Of a stretch of 64,000 nucleotides of DNA, positions 47,230-64,000 are shown in pieces. The position numbers and the translations under genes are program-made. Numbering within the stretch: the stretch's first letter is position 1; each line of letters begins with the position of its first letter. The stretch covers positions 65,258,234-65,322,233 of the forward strand of contig OY726567.1 of assembly GCA_963383645.1 (NCBI GenBank), written 5' to 3'. The notes under the pieces are model-generated. The model was not told where the DNA came from, ran no database searches, and saw nothing but the letters and a program-made list of their open reading frames with translations. The stretch comes from Muscardinus avellanarius (lineage: Eukaryota; Chordata; Mammalia; Rodentia; Gliridae).

Positions 47230-47443
47230 TTTTTTCTTTTTTTTTCTTTTCTTTTTTGATGGTACTGGGGTTCCTGGAAGCCCTTCTACCTCCGGGCTAC
47301 ACTCCCAGACCTATTATTACATTTTTATTTGGAAACAGGGTCTCCTAAACCAGTGCGCGCGGCTGGCTTCGAACCTGCGCGATCCTTCTGTCTCTGCTTC
47401 CCAAGCGCGGGGATTACAAGCGTGCGCCACCACACCCGGCTAG
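47230..47443 (-). mobile_element. B1-dID SINE
   Basis: Flanked by TAGACTTTTTTT at about 47224 and 47444. Full dimer, antisense. Confidence 0.85.
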
Positions 47444-47549
47444 ACTTTTTTTCAAAAGAGGAACTACAAATGGCCAGCAAATTGGTGAAAAATGCAAAAC
47501 ATCTTTAGCAATCTGGGAAATGCAAATTAAAACTACACTGAGGTTTCAC

Positions 47550-47909
47550 CTAATTCCAGTCAGGATGTAGCATGCTCTTAATAACAATACTTGGGAGACT
47601 AAATCATCACATGTTTGAGACCAGCCTCAGCTACTTAGCAAGACCCTCGGAAACTTAGTGAGGACCTAGTTTGAAATAAAAAATAAAATATGGCTGGGGA
47701 CATGGCTCAGAGGTAGAGTGCCCTGCGTTCAAACTTGGGTAGTAAAGAAAGGAGAGAGAGAGGAGAGAAGGGAGGGAGGAAGGAAAGGAGGGAGAAAGAA
47801 AACTGAAACTACTAATTAGAATATGGATCCATTAAAAAAATGATGGTGAATAAATTAAATGCCATAAAAAGGACAGGTATAGAACTATTCCACTATTAAT
47901 AAGAGAGAC

Positions 47910-47954
<45 letters not shown>

Positions 47955-48436
47955 CACTGGGAATGAACTCAGAAGCATTTCACCTACGAGCTACACCCCT
48001 GGCACTTTTGGTTTTTATTTTGAAATGGTGTCTTACCATGTTGCTGAAGCCCTCACTAAATTGTCAGACTGACCTTGGACCTGCAATCCTGCTTTATCCT
48101 CTCAAGAACTGGGATTACAGGCCTGTGCCACCATACCCAACTAACAACACTAAAAAAAAAAATTTCTCAATATAAACCCATAAACCTCCTGAACAGAGGA
48201 AATGGAAGAATTTCCTGTGACTGATTGATTGATTTTGTGGTGCTGGGGGTGAGATCCAGGAGCTTTCTACCTCCAGGCTATACTCCCAGACCTATTTTAT
48301 ATTTTATTTGGAAATAGGGTCTTACTAAGTTGCTGAGAGCCTCACTAAGTAGCTGAGGCTGGCTTTGAACCAGCTCGATCCTCCTGTCTCAGCCTCTCAA
48401 GTGCTGGGATTACAAGCATGCGCCATCACGCCAGCT
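47550..48436. repeat. SINEs and (GT)n
   Basis: Sense SINE (about 47560-47745), (GT)n at 47913-47952, antisense SINE (47953-48145), and a further antisense SINE (48220-48436) flanked by TTCCTGTGA. Confidence 0.75.
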
Positions 48437-48589
48437 TCCTGTGATTTTTCATGCACCTAATGTACAATGTACAGTTAGAAGGTTTCTGGCCCAGAGACTG
48501 CAATCCTCTTGTCCCTGCCTCCCAAGTACTGGAATTTCAGCCCAGCGACAACATGCCTAGCTGAAGGGACCTTCAGTGGTCAAATACAT

Positions 48590-49575
48590 TCTCAATACCG
48601 TGAGCCTCTCACACCCTGAACCCATGTTTACCCTGTTCTAGAAATAAGCCAGGCTGAGCCTCCCCATGTTCCAGGCACCAGTGCCCCATGGTGCTGAGGA
48701 CTGAGGTGCAGGATGATAGGCCCCAAGTGAGGCAGCTGAGGCTCAGGGACCAGATTTTGATGCTGAAACAACACAGGCCGTGGATGAGGAGCTGGCATTA
48801 AATAGAAGGCAGCCCCACCCCATCAGGAGAGCCCTGTCCAGTGTGGAGGCCAGAAAGGCTCAGAAGTCTGTTCCCAGGGAGAGGAGGCAGGATCCTTGTT
48901 AAGTAAAGAAACAGGAAGCCCATACAGAGGACTGTTCAACAGAAGAAACCCACACTCAGAGCCAGGACAAGACCAAGTTTCCATCCTACCTCCCTGCACC
49001 TGTGCCTGTGCTCACCCAGGACACAGAGTCAAGCAGGTTTTCCATGATCCTGCAAGCCTCATATCTCAGCCTCCCAACTACTGGGTGTACAGTACTTGGG
49101 ACCTTCAGTGGACACACACATTGTCCAACACCTTGAGCCTCTCACATTCCAAACCCATGTTTACCCTGGTCTAGAAATTAACTATAGCTGAACCTCCCCA
49201 TGTCTTAGGAACCACAACTCTGAGGACGGATGTGCAGGACAGCAACCTTCAAATGAGGAAGCTGAGGCTTGGAGAATAGATGCTGATGCTGAAGACAAGG
49301 TGGGCAGGAAATGAGGGGCTAACATTAAATACAAAATAGCCTCACCGCAATCAGGGCAGCCCTGCCCAAAGAAACAGGATTAGTGTGAGGCCAGAATGGC
49401 TCAGAAGTCTGTTCTCAGGGAGTGGGGCAGGATCCTTGTTAAGTAAAGAAACAGGAAGCCTACACAGGGGACTGTTCAGCAGAGGATACACACACACTCA
49501 GAGCCAGGACGAAAGCCAAGTTTCCATCCTACCTCCCCGCACCAGTGCCTGTGCTCACCCAGGACGGAGCTCCAG
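48590..49575 (+). repeat. Tandem duplication of the receptor 5' flank
   Basis: Two successive copies (about 48590-49030 and 49130-49575) of the block found once before the 6518 and 26340 genes. Landmarks: 'catgtttaccctg', 'gaggagctggcattaaatag', 'ggcaggatccttgtt', 'agtttccatcctacctccc'. The second ends in the 5' UTR donor at 49575. The first lacks the GTGAG donor and looks spare. Confidence 0.65.
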
Positions 49576-50064
49576 GTGAGATTTACATCAGTGCTCAGTG
49601 TCTCTGCTGCTCTGCGTCCACCTGCAGCAGGAGCCTGCATCTTCCCCACAGTATCTCCAGGGCGGGGCTGATGACTGGCCATGGCGGGGACCCCACAGCA
49701 CTGTGCAGATGGATGGGCTGGAGGAGGGGAGGGGACCATGGGAGACTCTGAGAGGAAGAACCAGGTGTATTTTTCACTCTATCTTGGTCCTCAGTGAGGA
49801 CAGACAAGGCAGAGAGAGGATGGGGTGGGAGGAACCACGTTCCCTCTGAAGGGGCTGCAGAGAGGTTGAGCCTATCAGAGTCTCCACCCTGGGGGAATGA
49901 GTGGTTTCTGGGGAGCAGTTCCCCTTCCTGTGGGGCTGCTGAAGTGACAACCGCGTGAGTAGCAGGACCCAGCCTCCAAGTGGCCACAATCCATGTGTCT
50001 GTCCTTCTGGGCAGACACTGTGAGCTGCTCCATCTGAACACCGAGACCACTGGAAAGGGACGCC

Positions 50065-54504
<4,440 letters not shown>

Positions 54505-54601
54505 AAGACACGAACCAATGACCCTCAGCTGGCTACGATACCTGACAGAGACACCCAGAGGTTCCACAAACTTCTGGGACTCAATGCCCCTATATTTTGA
54601 A

Positions 54602-54607
54602 AATAAA
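54602..54607 (+). terminator. Polyadenylation signal of the inhibitory receptor
   Basis: AATAAA about 100 nt after the stop codon. Confidence 0.7.
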
Positions 54608-54684
54608 GTTAGAGATCTCTCAATAATCAGTCAATTTAATAAGAAACAAACAGAAGAGAGAGCCTGTTTTCAACTGAATCATAA

Positions 54685-55087
54685 GGCCCAGTGTGGTGGT
54701 GCACACTTGTAATCTCAGTACTTGGGAGGCTGAGACTGGAGGAGCGCAGGTTCATGGCCAGTCTCAGCAACTTATTGAGGACCTCCATTACTTAGTGATT
54801 TCCTGGTTTTATTTATTTATTTATTTTTTGTGATACCTGAGATGAAACCCTTTTATCTCCTGGCTACACTCCCAGACCTATTTTATATTTTTATTTGGAA
54901 ACAGGGTCTCTTAAGCCAGCCAGGCTGGCTTCGAACCTGCGTAATTCCCCTGTCTCCGCCTCCCAAGCGTGGGGATTACAAGCGTGCGCCACCACACCCG
55001 GCATGAGATCCTGTTTTAAAATAAAAAATAAAATAGTGCTGGGATTGTAGCACAATCAACAGTGTGCATGCAAGCGTGCATGCACGT

Positions 55088-55133
<46 letters not shown>

Positions 55134-56670
55134 ACACAAATGAATGATAAATTGGGCATGATGGCTCATGCCTGTACTTCCAAATCTTGGAAGGCTGACA
55201 CAGGAGGATCGCAGGGTTGAGGAAAGCCTTGGAAATGGAGCCGGACTCTCAGCAACTAGTGAAAACCTGTTTCTAAACAAAAAAAAATTTTTTTTTGGTG
55301 GTACTGGGGTTCCTGGAAGTCCTTCTACCTCTGGGCTACACTCCCAGACCTATTTTATACTTTTTTTTTTTTTTCTATTTGGAAACAGGGTCTCTTAAGC
55401 CAGCACGGCTGGCTTTGAACCTGCGCCATCCTCCTGTCTCCGCCTCCCAAGCGCGGGGATTACAAGCCCAGCCTAAAACAAAAATTTTAAACAAGGGCTG
55501 GGGGCGTAGTTGGTGGTAGAATGTCTCTAGGCTCAATTAAGTTACCACTAATAAATAAATAGTATTATGATGATGATATTATACATCAAAGAAAATAAGA
55601 TAATTAAGAAAGAGGAATGATTTTTTTAAAAACATATTTAAAAAAATCAGTGATCTCAGGTGGATGTGGTGGCAGAGGCCTGTAATCCCATTACTTGCTG
55701 AATGGCTGAGACAGAGGGATGGCCAGTTTGAGGCCAGCCTCAGCAATGAAGCAGGAGTTTTGGCAACCTAGTGAGACCCTGTCACCAAACAATAAATGAA
55801 AAAGGGATGGGAGTGTAGCTCAGAGGTAGGATGTCCCTGGGTTCAATCCCTGGCACCCTCCTCCTTATAAAAACAAAGCAGGAATGATTAGAAAAGACAT
55901 TTTAAAACCGGTGAACTTGCCAGACATTGTGGTGAACACCTATAATCCCAGGACTTGGGAGGCTGAGACAGGAGGATCACAGGTTCGCTGACAGGCTCAG
56001 CAACTTAGTGAGACCCTGTTAAAATAAAATAAATAGTAAATTATGTTAAAATAAAATAAAAAGTAAATTATGGCTGGTCGTGTAGCATAGAGGTAGAAAG
56101 GCGTAGGTCTATCCCAGCACCCTGCCCCCCCAAAAAAAATAGGAAAAAAAATCAGTGAACTTAGCTGGGTGTGGTAGCAGTTACTTGGGAGGCTGAGACA
56201 GGAGGATTGCAGGTCCAAGGCCAGCCTCAGCAACTTGATAAGACCTGTTTAAAATAAAAAAATAAAAAGGGCTCAGAGTATAATTTGTAAGTTTAGTGCC
56301 CCTGATTTCAATCTGCAGCACCACTAAATAAATAAATAAATGAGTAAATAAATCATTGAACTACTTGGAAGCTGAAACAAGAGGATCACAGATTCAGGAC
56401 CAGCCGCAACAACTTAGCAAGACTCAGCAACCTAATAAGTCTATTTCAAAATAAAAATAAGCTGGATTTTATTTAAAAATAAAAATACAGAGCCGGGCGT
56501 GGTGGCGCATGCTTGTAATCCTCACGCTTGGGAGGCAAAGACAGGAGGATCGCACAGGTTCGAAGCCAGCCTTGCTGGCTTAAGAGACCCTGTTTCCAAA
56601 TAAAAAATATAAAATAGGTCTGGGAGTGTAGCCCAGAGGTAGAAGGGTTTCATCCCCAGTAACACACACA
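54685..56670. repeat. SINE-dense spacer with (CA)n
   Basis: Sense copies at about 54685-54800, 55150-55285, 55660-55860, 55920-56130, 56160-56330 and 56490-56665. Antisense B1-dID copies sit inside older sense copies at 54805-55003 and 55290-55475. (CA)n at 55088-55137. No exons. Confidence 0.75.
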
Positions 56671-56859
56671 CACACAAATAAAGATACAGATAAGAAAATA
56701 AATAAAATAAAATAAAATAAAAAGGCCTGGGGGCAGAGCTTAGAGGTAGAACGCCCCTGGGTTTGATACAAACACACACACACATACACACACACATCAG
56801 TATACTAAGATATGGTAACAAGAACTTAATGAAAAGCAAATTATTTCAAAAGAAGGTTA

Positions 56860-57780
56860 ACAAAAAAAAAGAATAATAAGATTAACTATAAGGAAAAATA
56901 GAACTTGGTCCACATTCCAATATGAGGAAGAAGGGCACAGGCAACTGGGTGCAGACATATGTTGCTTACTTCACCTCAAGTCCTTGGTTTTCTTGCTGGG
57001 ATTTCTTGGGGCTGTGGAGTGGACCACAGCCTGAGATGGCACCAGCCACCGCATCAGGTCAGTCATGTGCTCAGGCCCTTCGCTCTCGATCTCGTGTTCT
57101 GACTATTGGATTTTATTTCACCGTGCTCCCTTTTATGTGTTTTCATTCGTATGTATTTTCACTGCTTTGTTTTTCTTGTCAAGGGGCTGCTTTTTTGTTA
57201 GTTGATTTTTGTTTGTTACAGCTACTGATATATGCTGTGCCCCACAGTTGACATTTTTTCCGCCTCTCTACTCTTTTTCTCAGAAATCCTTTTCCAACTT
57301 GTGTATACACTGTGACATGTGTCAGTAGTAATATATGGGTGGGACACTACGGTGAAATTCATCAGCTCCAAGTAAGAAAAGATAAATTAGGAAAATTCAT
57401 TTTGAGCAATTCACCTGCACAAGAATGTATTATGGGGTCTGTGTGATCCCTGCCCTCGAGCCAGTCCCTCAGGTCCTGCAGTAGACAGCCCTTTAACTCT
57501 TCATTGTGCACGGGCTGAAGAGCCGCAGCAGTCAGCTCCTGGTCCTCAGAGGTCCTGATCCCAGCACAGAGCGCACTCCTCACAGAGTGGACACAGCCCA
57601 CCCCGGAGGCCCCAAAGACAGGACATTGGAGGCTCTTTGGGAACCTGGCTGGGCCCTGAGAGGTATGGAGGGAGAGGTTCCAGAACAGAGGGTGAGTCTT
57701 GGGTCTCCAAAGGACCCCATGTCTGTGCTGCCAGGGACTCACTGCAGGGATGCTCAGGTTGTCCCATTATCCCCATCCCT
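56860..57780. other. Gene-free interval
   Basis: No supported exon. A minus-strand open frame (57362-57742) shows no domain I recognise. Confidence 0.35.
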
Positions 57781-58400
57781 CCAACCTGGGAGAGCCCCAG
57801 ATGTTTGGTGCATAGTACAATATGGAATGTGGAGGACGCACCATGTCTCTCTACATCATCTGGCCAGGAGGAGTCCTGGAGAGACAACCCCAACAGAGGT
57901 GACCTGACCCACTGAACCCACTCTCCTATGACTATGTGTGGTCTCAGAGCTTTTCCTGGGCATCTCAGCCTGGGCCCGGCAACCATGAGCTCAGCTTCCC
58001 GTCAGCTCCTGCTGGCATCCAGGACTCTGTACCACCATGTCTTCAGGATGGGATTTCCCACCGGGACCCTCACTTACTGTCCCTCCAGCAGTTACTGCAC
58101 CTTAGGGGAGGTGAATCAGAGGGCACGCTACTTCTTCTCTACATCAGGACACAAGAGCCCAGCACAGTTGCAGTATGAGCAGGATGTGGTGGCCACCATT
58201 GCCGTTCACACCTGCTCAGTCCTCTTCCTCCTCAGCCCACTGCTCAGCGACCTGCCCCTCACCCCAGCATGTCTGGCAGGTGGGAGAAACGGTCAGAGGA
58301 GACCCTGCACCACACAGCCCAACCAACAAACAGTTCAGCCACACCACTGACCAGCCCCTGTCCTCACTGGGAACTTAATGTTGCTACATCCAGACCCCGC
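57780..58400 (-). pseudogene. Inverted counterpart of the 9529 relic
   Basis: The reverse complement follows 9529-9990 through shared phrases ('taactgctggagggacag', 'gggcccagg', 'gtcaggtcacctctg'). It lies downstream of the minus-strand receptor just as the 9529 block lies downstream of the + receptor. Both copies also keep open frames on the opposite strand (57928-58350 here), whose meaning is unknown. Confidence 0.45.
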
Positions 58401-59460
58401 AGAGATGTCTGCATGTGTCACTACTGTTTTGGAGATCTGTGTGGGATTCAGGTCACACTATGCAGCATTCCTGTGCCATATGAGCATCCTGATCAATACC
58501 CACAAATTGATTCTGTACCCATAAAATAAATGCTCTTTATTCCTCGCTTGTGTTTTCTGCCTGGAAAATTCCAGTATCACAGGAGCGGTATCACACTAGC
58601 ACTATCACACTAGCAGTATCATACTAGCGGGCTAGTGAAGTTTCTTTGAGTAGACTTCCACACCCCTGTCTTCTAGCTGGTTATTTTGACCTATTGTGCA
58701 TCCTTACTACTTTCTTCATACTCTCTGTGAGCATGCCCCTTCCCCTCTTTGTTTCCACTCTGGTTACTCTATCCTTCCCATCCCGGAAGGTGCTCGCACA
58801 TTTTTATTGTTTTAATCTAGGTGAGCGCATTGCTGCTTCCCATCAGCCCTGGGGTGTCCATCCTGAGCACACCAGCCAGCCTCACCTGGGTCATGTGGAA
58901 ATAGTGGAACATCAAAAATTACATGGCATCCTTCCATGTCTTTGCTGATGGGGTTTAGGTTGGAAATTCTCTCTAAATACTAAATGCTGTCTTCCTTTTA
59001 AATAGGGGCATGATCCTACAGTTGTTCTTATAATCTTCAGAGCAGGATTCCCAGCTCACTGCTGGGCTGTCCTATCCACCACCCGTGACTGGTTCCAGAA
59101 GATGCCTGCAGCATCTATACAGCGTCACTTCATGAGGAGTGACAGGTCTTAGCGCACCGTTTTGGATTTAGCATCAATAGAATTCATTAGGGAATGCGGC
59201 AATTGCAGAAGAGCAGAATGTGCTACATGAAAGTATAAGATTAAAAAAGGGACCAGCCTCAGAATGTCAATAACACTGGATAGGAGGGGTGGAGATACAA
59301 AGATATAATAGAGGAAGCATCTATGCAGAAGACTGCTGACATCTTCTCATAGCCAAACCCTGTGACCCCTCAAAATTGCCAGGAGACCGACTTTTCTTCT
59401 AGTATCTCCTGGGTCATCAGATTCTTCTCAAGGCTCTAATTGGTGTCCTGTTCTCTCTCT
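58400..59460. other. 3' flank of the minus-strand receptor
   Basis: No exon seen. A minus-strand AATAAA near 58535 is a distant candidate polyadenylation signal. Confidence 0.35.
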
Positions 59461-59463
59461 TGT

Positions 59464-62400
59464 TCACATCCTGGCCCCATCGTGGGTCCTTCTCTGGCTG
59501 TACAGAGCCTGAAACAGCAGAATCCCGAGGACCACCAGGACCAAGCCAGCCACGCCCATCCGGATGAGATTCTCCACGGTGTAATCCTGGGGCTGTGGGG
59601 CTGCAAATTATGGACACAGAGGTCAGAGGTCAGGGCAGACCCAAATCCCCCAGGATCCCTGCATGTGCACCCAGGGCACCTGCTCCCTGCACAGGACTTC
59701 ACTGTGTCCAGCCCATCACTGAGGAGTCTCCCTGGTCCCCTCTCCAGGGTGTGAGCTGCTTGTGATGGGCTGATGGTCTCAGATGCTCCTGAGAACCACA
59801 GAATAGGAGTAGGAAGGGTGAAGCGTTGAAGAGACCCGAGCCTTTGCCCTGGCTCCAGATCCCCTGGTCCTGTTCTCATGACATGACTTTCTGCAGATCC
59901 TGCAGGAGCCTGTCCCTGCTGTGGCAGCTCCCTCTGTATCCTCAGTGAATCCTCATCCTCTCTGTGCACTCTGATATCAGAACTTGTGTCTAAATCACAT
60001 TGGAGCCAAGTTTAGTTGAGACCCAAGAGCTCAGAATCAGAGAGAACAATGGTCTCTGAGTCCAGAAACCCGTTTGTTCTGTGTGCTCCCTGCTCAGTCT
60101 TGGACAGAGGACCAGGCAAGCTAATTCCCTGAGGATGAATTTCCCAATTCACCAGCTGAGGACCAGATCCAGGGTAAGGTTTAGTCCTCAGGGGTCCCAT
60201 TACCAGTATGCTAGGAGGAAGAAAAGAGGAAAAGCCACTGGAGGAGACTACTGGGGCCCCAATCACAACTTCAGGTGCCTTTATTATCCTTGTGAACCAG
60301 TGATGATTTGAATGAGGAATGAAGGTGTCCAGTGAGTGCCTACTGCATGCCAAGCTCATGTTCTGCTGTGCACTCATCTTGCCTACCCACAAAACAGTGG
60401 CCATGGCACTGTCGCCCCACTTTCCCAGCTTACAGATGAGTAGACTGGGGCTCAGAGAGGGGTAATCGCTAACCCCTGGGTCCCAGCAGGAAGGAATGGA
60501 GATGGGGACTGAACTTGGAGAATCTTAGCCTTTTGTCTCTCCTTCCAAGCTGAGCTGTGAGCTGCAAGGAATGATCCTGAGCACCCCAATCTAGAACCTG
60601 TGCCCCCTCCTCTATGCAACATCCGCATCACTGTGTAGAGGGTCAGACCCACTGCATAATAAGCCCTGGAGGCTTCCTGAGGGGACCTCTCTTCTAGGAT
60701 ATATGACCCAAGGTGGACCAGAACTGATAGGTCTGAACCAGACCTCTTATCTATACCTGGAGAAACTGAAGCCCAGAGGGAAGAAGCTTATCCAAGTTGG
60801 CATCTGCACAGGGGGCTACAGCCCCATCACTCAGCCCTGTCCCTAGCCCACCACCCACCAGAGTCCCTTACTTACCACTCAGGGCCCCTGCCTCTATGGG
60901 GGTGAGTGTTGGGTCCTTAGGCCTTACTGGGATGAGATGGGGAGGTGAGGGCTGGGCTCCCTGATGGCCAGGTCTATTTGCTACTACTCCCCCACCTGGG
61001 CCCCAACATCTCCCTCTGCCTGGACCACACCTTTTGCAGCCCATCTCTGAGCCCCCAGGACCCTGGGGTCTCTGCCAACATTTCTGCCTGAATGCCAGGC
61101 CTGTGGACACAAGTCCAGTTGAAATTATTAACTAGGACTCAAATGGACTGAGTGTGTGTCCAGGCAGCCTGAGAACACAGATGACCCTTGACAGAGGCCT
61201 CTGAGTCTCACTGAGTGTTGGGTGAGATCTGTGGCCCAGAAGACCCTGGCAATGAGGACCAGAGGAAGATGAGGGGCTGGACCACCCCAGGAACCCTGTG
61301 TCTGCTCACTCTCCTGTACTTGCCCTGTGGCCTGCCCACGACCCTCCTGCTGCCCCACAAACCCCTTCTCTATTCCAGTGATGGGGAGGGGTACAAATAT
61401 CTGGGTGGAACCCACTGATCTCCCCTCTTAGGCAGAAACCCCTCTGACAGAGCCTCCTCAGTGGCTCTCAGTCCTATCCCTACCAGAGCTGATCTGGGGA
61501 CAGGGACAGAGTGATGCTCTGAGCTCATGGAGAATGGGGTCAGTAGATCCTCACCTAAGGCCAAAAACTCCAGGGGGCACTGGACCATAACAGGAGATGG
61601 GGGAAAGTTTTGGGAACCAGGGTCCCTGTAGGTCCCCCAAGGGCTGAGGTCACAGCTCCCATGGAGAATTCTGCCTGGTGCTGCTGAGCTCAGGACTCAG
61701 ATGTGTGTTGCGGGGAGTGGGCTGCCCCCTCCCGGGAAAGAGGGAAAGAATATATCAGGGTTTGATACTGGTACAACAGGGTCATGTTCTCTCCTGGGGG
61801 CACTGTGAAGGGGGCGTGGCCTCCATCTCCTAGAGAGAAGAGAAAGGGGTGAGGGCCGCACATCTGCTTCTGAACTGAGATGTCACCACTACCTTTCCCT
61901 GAGGACCCTCAGTGTCCCTGTCTGTCTCTGTTTTATCTGATTCTGTCTTACTTTGTAACTCTGTCTCTCCTTCCATGCGACCCCCCTCACCCTGGCCTTC
62001 CCCTCCTGGGGCTCCCCTAGAGGGGCCTGTCAGGGTCCCTGGTTGCACCCAAAAGGCTCACTGGGGGCCGAACACTTGAGGACGTGTTCTTGAACACTTG
62101 AATACTTGAACACGTGTTCAAGGTAGCATTGGTACAGTCCCCCATAAGAGCTGCACAACGGGGCCCAGGGGAAGTCAGCCTGCAAGAGCCCAGCCTGGGG
62201 CTGCTGGCCAGGGTGCTGGGAGAGGTCACATCTTCGCTCCCTGGAGAGAGTGAATCTATCATAGCTGAGGTCAGAGGGACACTGCAGAATGTGGTTCTCT
62301 CCAGGGGTCAGGACAGGGCCCTGCCTTTACCCTGCTTGGTGCCCAGGATTGTGTGAGGCAAAGAGAGGGTTTCCTTACCTGAGATCAGAAGCTCCAGGGC

Positions 62401-63507
62401 ATCGCTGGGGTCTGACCACACCTGGGGTTTATTGCCATAATAGCCGTAGCATCTGAACATTTTCTGCCTGTGGCTGGGAGTCACAGGGCCCACAGAGAAC
62501 AGGGCCTGGACCTGACCATTGGGATGTGGCTGTGAGTCCTGGATCCAGGACAGCTTGTGTTCTCCTCCCCCAACAAGAATGAACCTGTCATATCTGATCC
62601 AGGAGCCACACTGCAGAGTCACGTTTCCCCCTGAGGCCACCACAGGGCTGGGCAGGGCTGAGAGGCTGGGTTTGCCGTAGGCTCCTAGGAGAGGAGGAAG
62701 CAGTGAGTTAAATGGGCTCATACTTCACAAGTTATTCTTCAGGGCTGGCTGTGAGAGGGGACACCCTGAGAGCAGACCCCCTCCTTGAAGGCAGAGCCTG
62801 GGTCTGGGGTCCCCAAGTGTCCTCTCACCTGTCACCATCAGCTCCAAGGGGTCACTGTGCTGTGACCACCCAGCAGGGCTGTGATAGTAACAGTGATATC
62901 GCCCTGCATAGTGCTCTGTCATGGACGAGATGGAGAACTTGGCCTTGTTTCTAGGCTCCAATGGAGTCAGGATTTGTCGCCCCCAGGGCTGTATGTTTCC
63001 TTCTCTATACAGGTGGTACTCCAGGGCCCCCAGAGTCCCCTCACACCAGATGGTCACTTGCTGCCCACAGCTGATCACAGAACTTGGCTCAGCCCAGAGC
63101 CTGGGCTTGGGGAGGGTCCCTGCAAGGAGATCAGAGGCTGGGTCCCAGCACCTTCCCCCTCAGACCCCAGCTCTCAGCCCAGGACCCTCCAGGCCTCCCC
63201 AGCATCAGCCCATCACCCCACTGCCCACAGTAGCCCCTTGTTTCCAGTGAGGAGCATTAATCTGGGACACTGGGACTCACCTGCCTGCACTGGGGTCCTG
63301 GGACCCAGACTCAGCCCTGGAAGAGAATTCCCTGTGAGAGGTTTGCCATGATGTCTGAACAGCTCCTGTTTTCCCCAGAACCATGGATCCTGGGGTGTCC
63401 TGCTGGACTAGGTCTTAGCTGTGGGGTGGGGCCCCTCCAGAACAGGGTGTCCCCTGTCCTCCTCAGGTCTCACCAAGGCAGAGCAGGTACATGAAGTTTG
63501 GAGCCAT
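59464..63507 (-). CDS. LILRA/PIR-A-like activating receptor with two Ig domains
   Basis: Minus-strand exons: 63474-63507 ([11 protein letters not shown]), 63281-63316 ([11 protein letters not shown]), D1 62829-63119, D2 62379-62684, probable stalk 59720-59788 ([15 protein letters not shown]; weak A|GTGATG donor), and membrane/tail 59464-59600 (stop 59464-59466). The joined frame is open: 290 residues with the stalk, 267 without. The membrane segment opens [11 protein letters not shown] with the adaptor-pairing Arg; the tail is short ([12 protein letters not shown]). D1 differs from that of the inhibitory gene at 50451 at only about five or six of 97 residues, one of them a new Cys (ISCGQQ). 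D2 is 306 nt, one codon longer than usual (HRQKMFRC). Broken D3 (about 62040-62340) and D4 (about 61560-61840) relics lie in the long intron. Confidence 0.87.
61560..62340 (-). pseudogene. Decayed D3 and D4 exons inside the minus-strand receptor
   Basis: The D3 relic keeps a readable [20 protein letters not shown] but has lost its 5' part and acceptor. Its 3' half is expanded by short repeats with a 16-bp palindrome. The D4 relic reads [11 protein letters not shown] (Cys lost) and later meets TGA at the HTSES position. Confidence 0.7.
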
Positions 63508-63996
63508 GGCGTCCCTTCCCAATGGTCTCGGTGTTCAGATGGAGCAGCTCACAGTGTCTGCCCGGAAGGACAGACACATGGATTGTGGCCACTTGGAGGC
63601 TGGGTCCTGCTACTCACGCGGTTGTCACTTCAGCAGCCCCACAGGAAGGGGAACTGCTCCCCAGAAACCACTCATTCCCCCAGGGTGGAGACTCTGATAG
63701 GCTCAACCTCTCTGCAGCCCCTTCAGAGGGAACGTGGTTCCTCCCACCCCATCTTCTCTCTGCCTTGTCTGTCCTCACTGAGGACCAAGATAGAGTGGGA
63801 AATACACCTGGTTCTTCCTCTCAGAGTCTCCCATGGTCCCCTCCCCTCCTCCAGCCCATCCATCTGCACAGTGCTGTGGGGTCCCTGCCATGGCCAGTCA
63901 TCAGCCCCGCCCTGGAGATACTGTGGGGAAGATGCAGGCTCCTGCTGCAGGTGGACGCAGAGCAGCAGAGACGCTGAGCACTGATGTAAATCTCAC

Positions 63997-64000
63997 CTGG
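63997..64000 (-). promoter_or_regulatory. Edge of the 5' UTR exon of the minus-strand receptor
   Basis: The last four bases read CCAG followed by GTGAG on the minus strand, the same donor as at 49575. The rest of the exon lies outside the window. Confidence 0.5.

Noticed and set aside
57362..57742. 126-codon minus-strand frame as a processed pseudogene
   Set aside because: I could not recognise a parent protein, and there is no A tail or target-site duplication.

Overview
The window is mammalian nuclear DNA. It carries spliced immunoglobulin-superfamily genes with GT/AG exon borders and a dense load of SINEs, L1 fragments, LTRs and microsatellites. The commonest SINE joins a B1 (7SL-derived) head to an ID (tRNA-derived) tail. 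From general knowledge this B1-dID/MEN-like type points to a squirrel-related rodent (squirrel, ground squirrel or marmot). That placement is inference.

The locus is part of the leukocyte receptor complex: a cluster of LILR (leukocyte immunoglobulin-like receptor; PIR in mouse) genes. Left to right it holds: (1) a decayed inhibitory-receptor 3' end (412-1865, +); (2) a pseudogene head (4050-5027, +); (3) an activating receptor with four Ig exons arranged D1-D2-D1-D2 and a 1-nt deletion in the last (6518-9020, +); (4) a decayed Ig relic and an LTR (9.5-11.5 kb); (5) a second pseudogene (13464-15870, +); (6) a third, truncated copy of the pseudogene 5' flank (17.3-19.1 kb); (7) an insertion zone with CT-rich satellites, L1 and an antisense class II ERV (env plus 3' LTR, 22505-25100); (8) an activating two-Ig receptor (26340-31046, +); (9) repeats from 31.7 to 48.5 kb, including two copies of an SVA-like composite retroposon, an orphan transmembrane exon (-) and an orphan LILR intron fragment; (10) an inhibitory two-Ig receptor with ITIM tail (50065-54504, +); (11) a SINE-rich spacer; (12) an activating two-Ig receptor on the minus strand (59464-63507).

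The three receptors that look intact share one layout: two signal-peptide exons, D1, D2, then transmembrane exon. In each, recognisable but broken D3 and D4 exons lie between D2 and the membrane exon. The activating forms carry an Arg in the membrane segment, which in this family recruits the FcR gamma adaptor. The inhibitory form has an uncharged membrane segment and tyrosine motifs that in LILRB proteins recruit SHP phosphatases. The inhibitory gene at 50 kb and the activating gene at 63 kb face each other and are nearly identical through promoter, signal peptide and D1, which is the signature of paired receptors.

All exon borders were assigned by reading splice sites and reading phase by eye. 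No alignment or database search was run.
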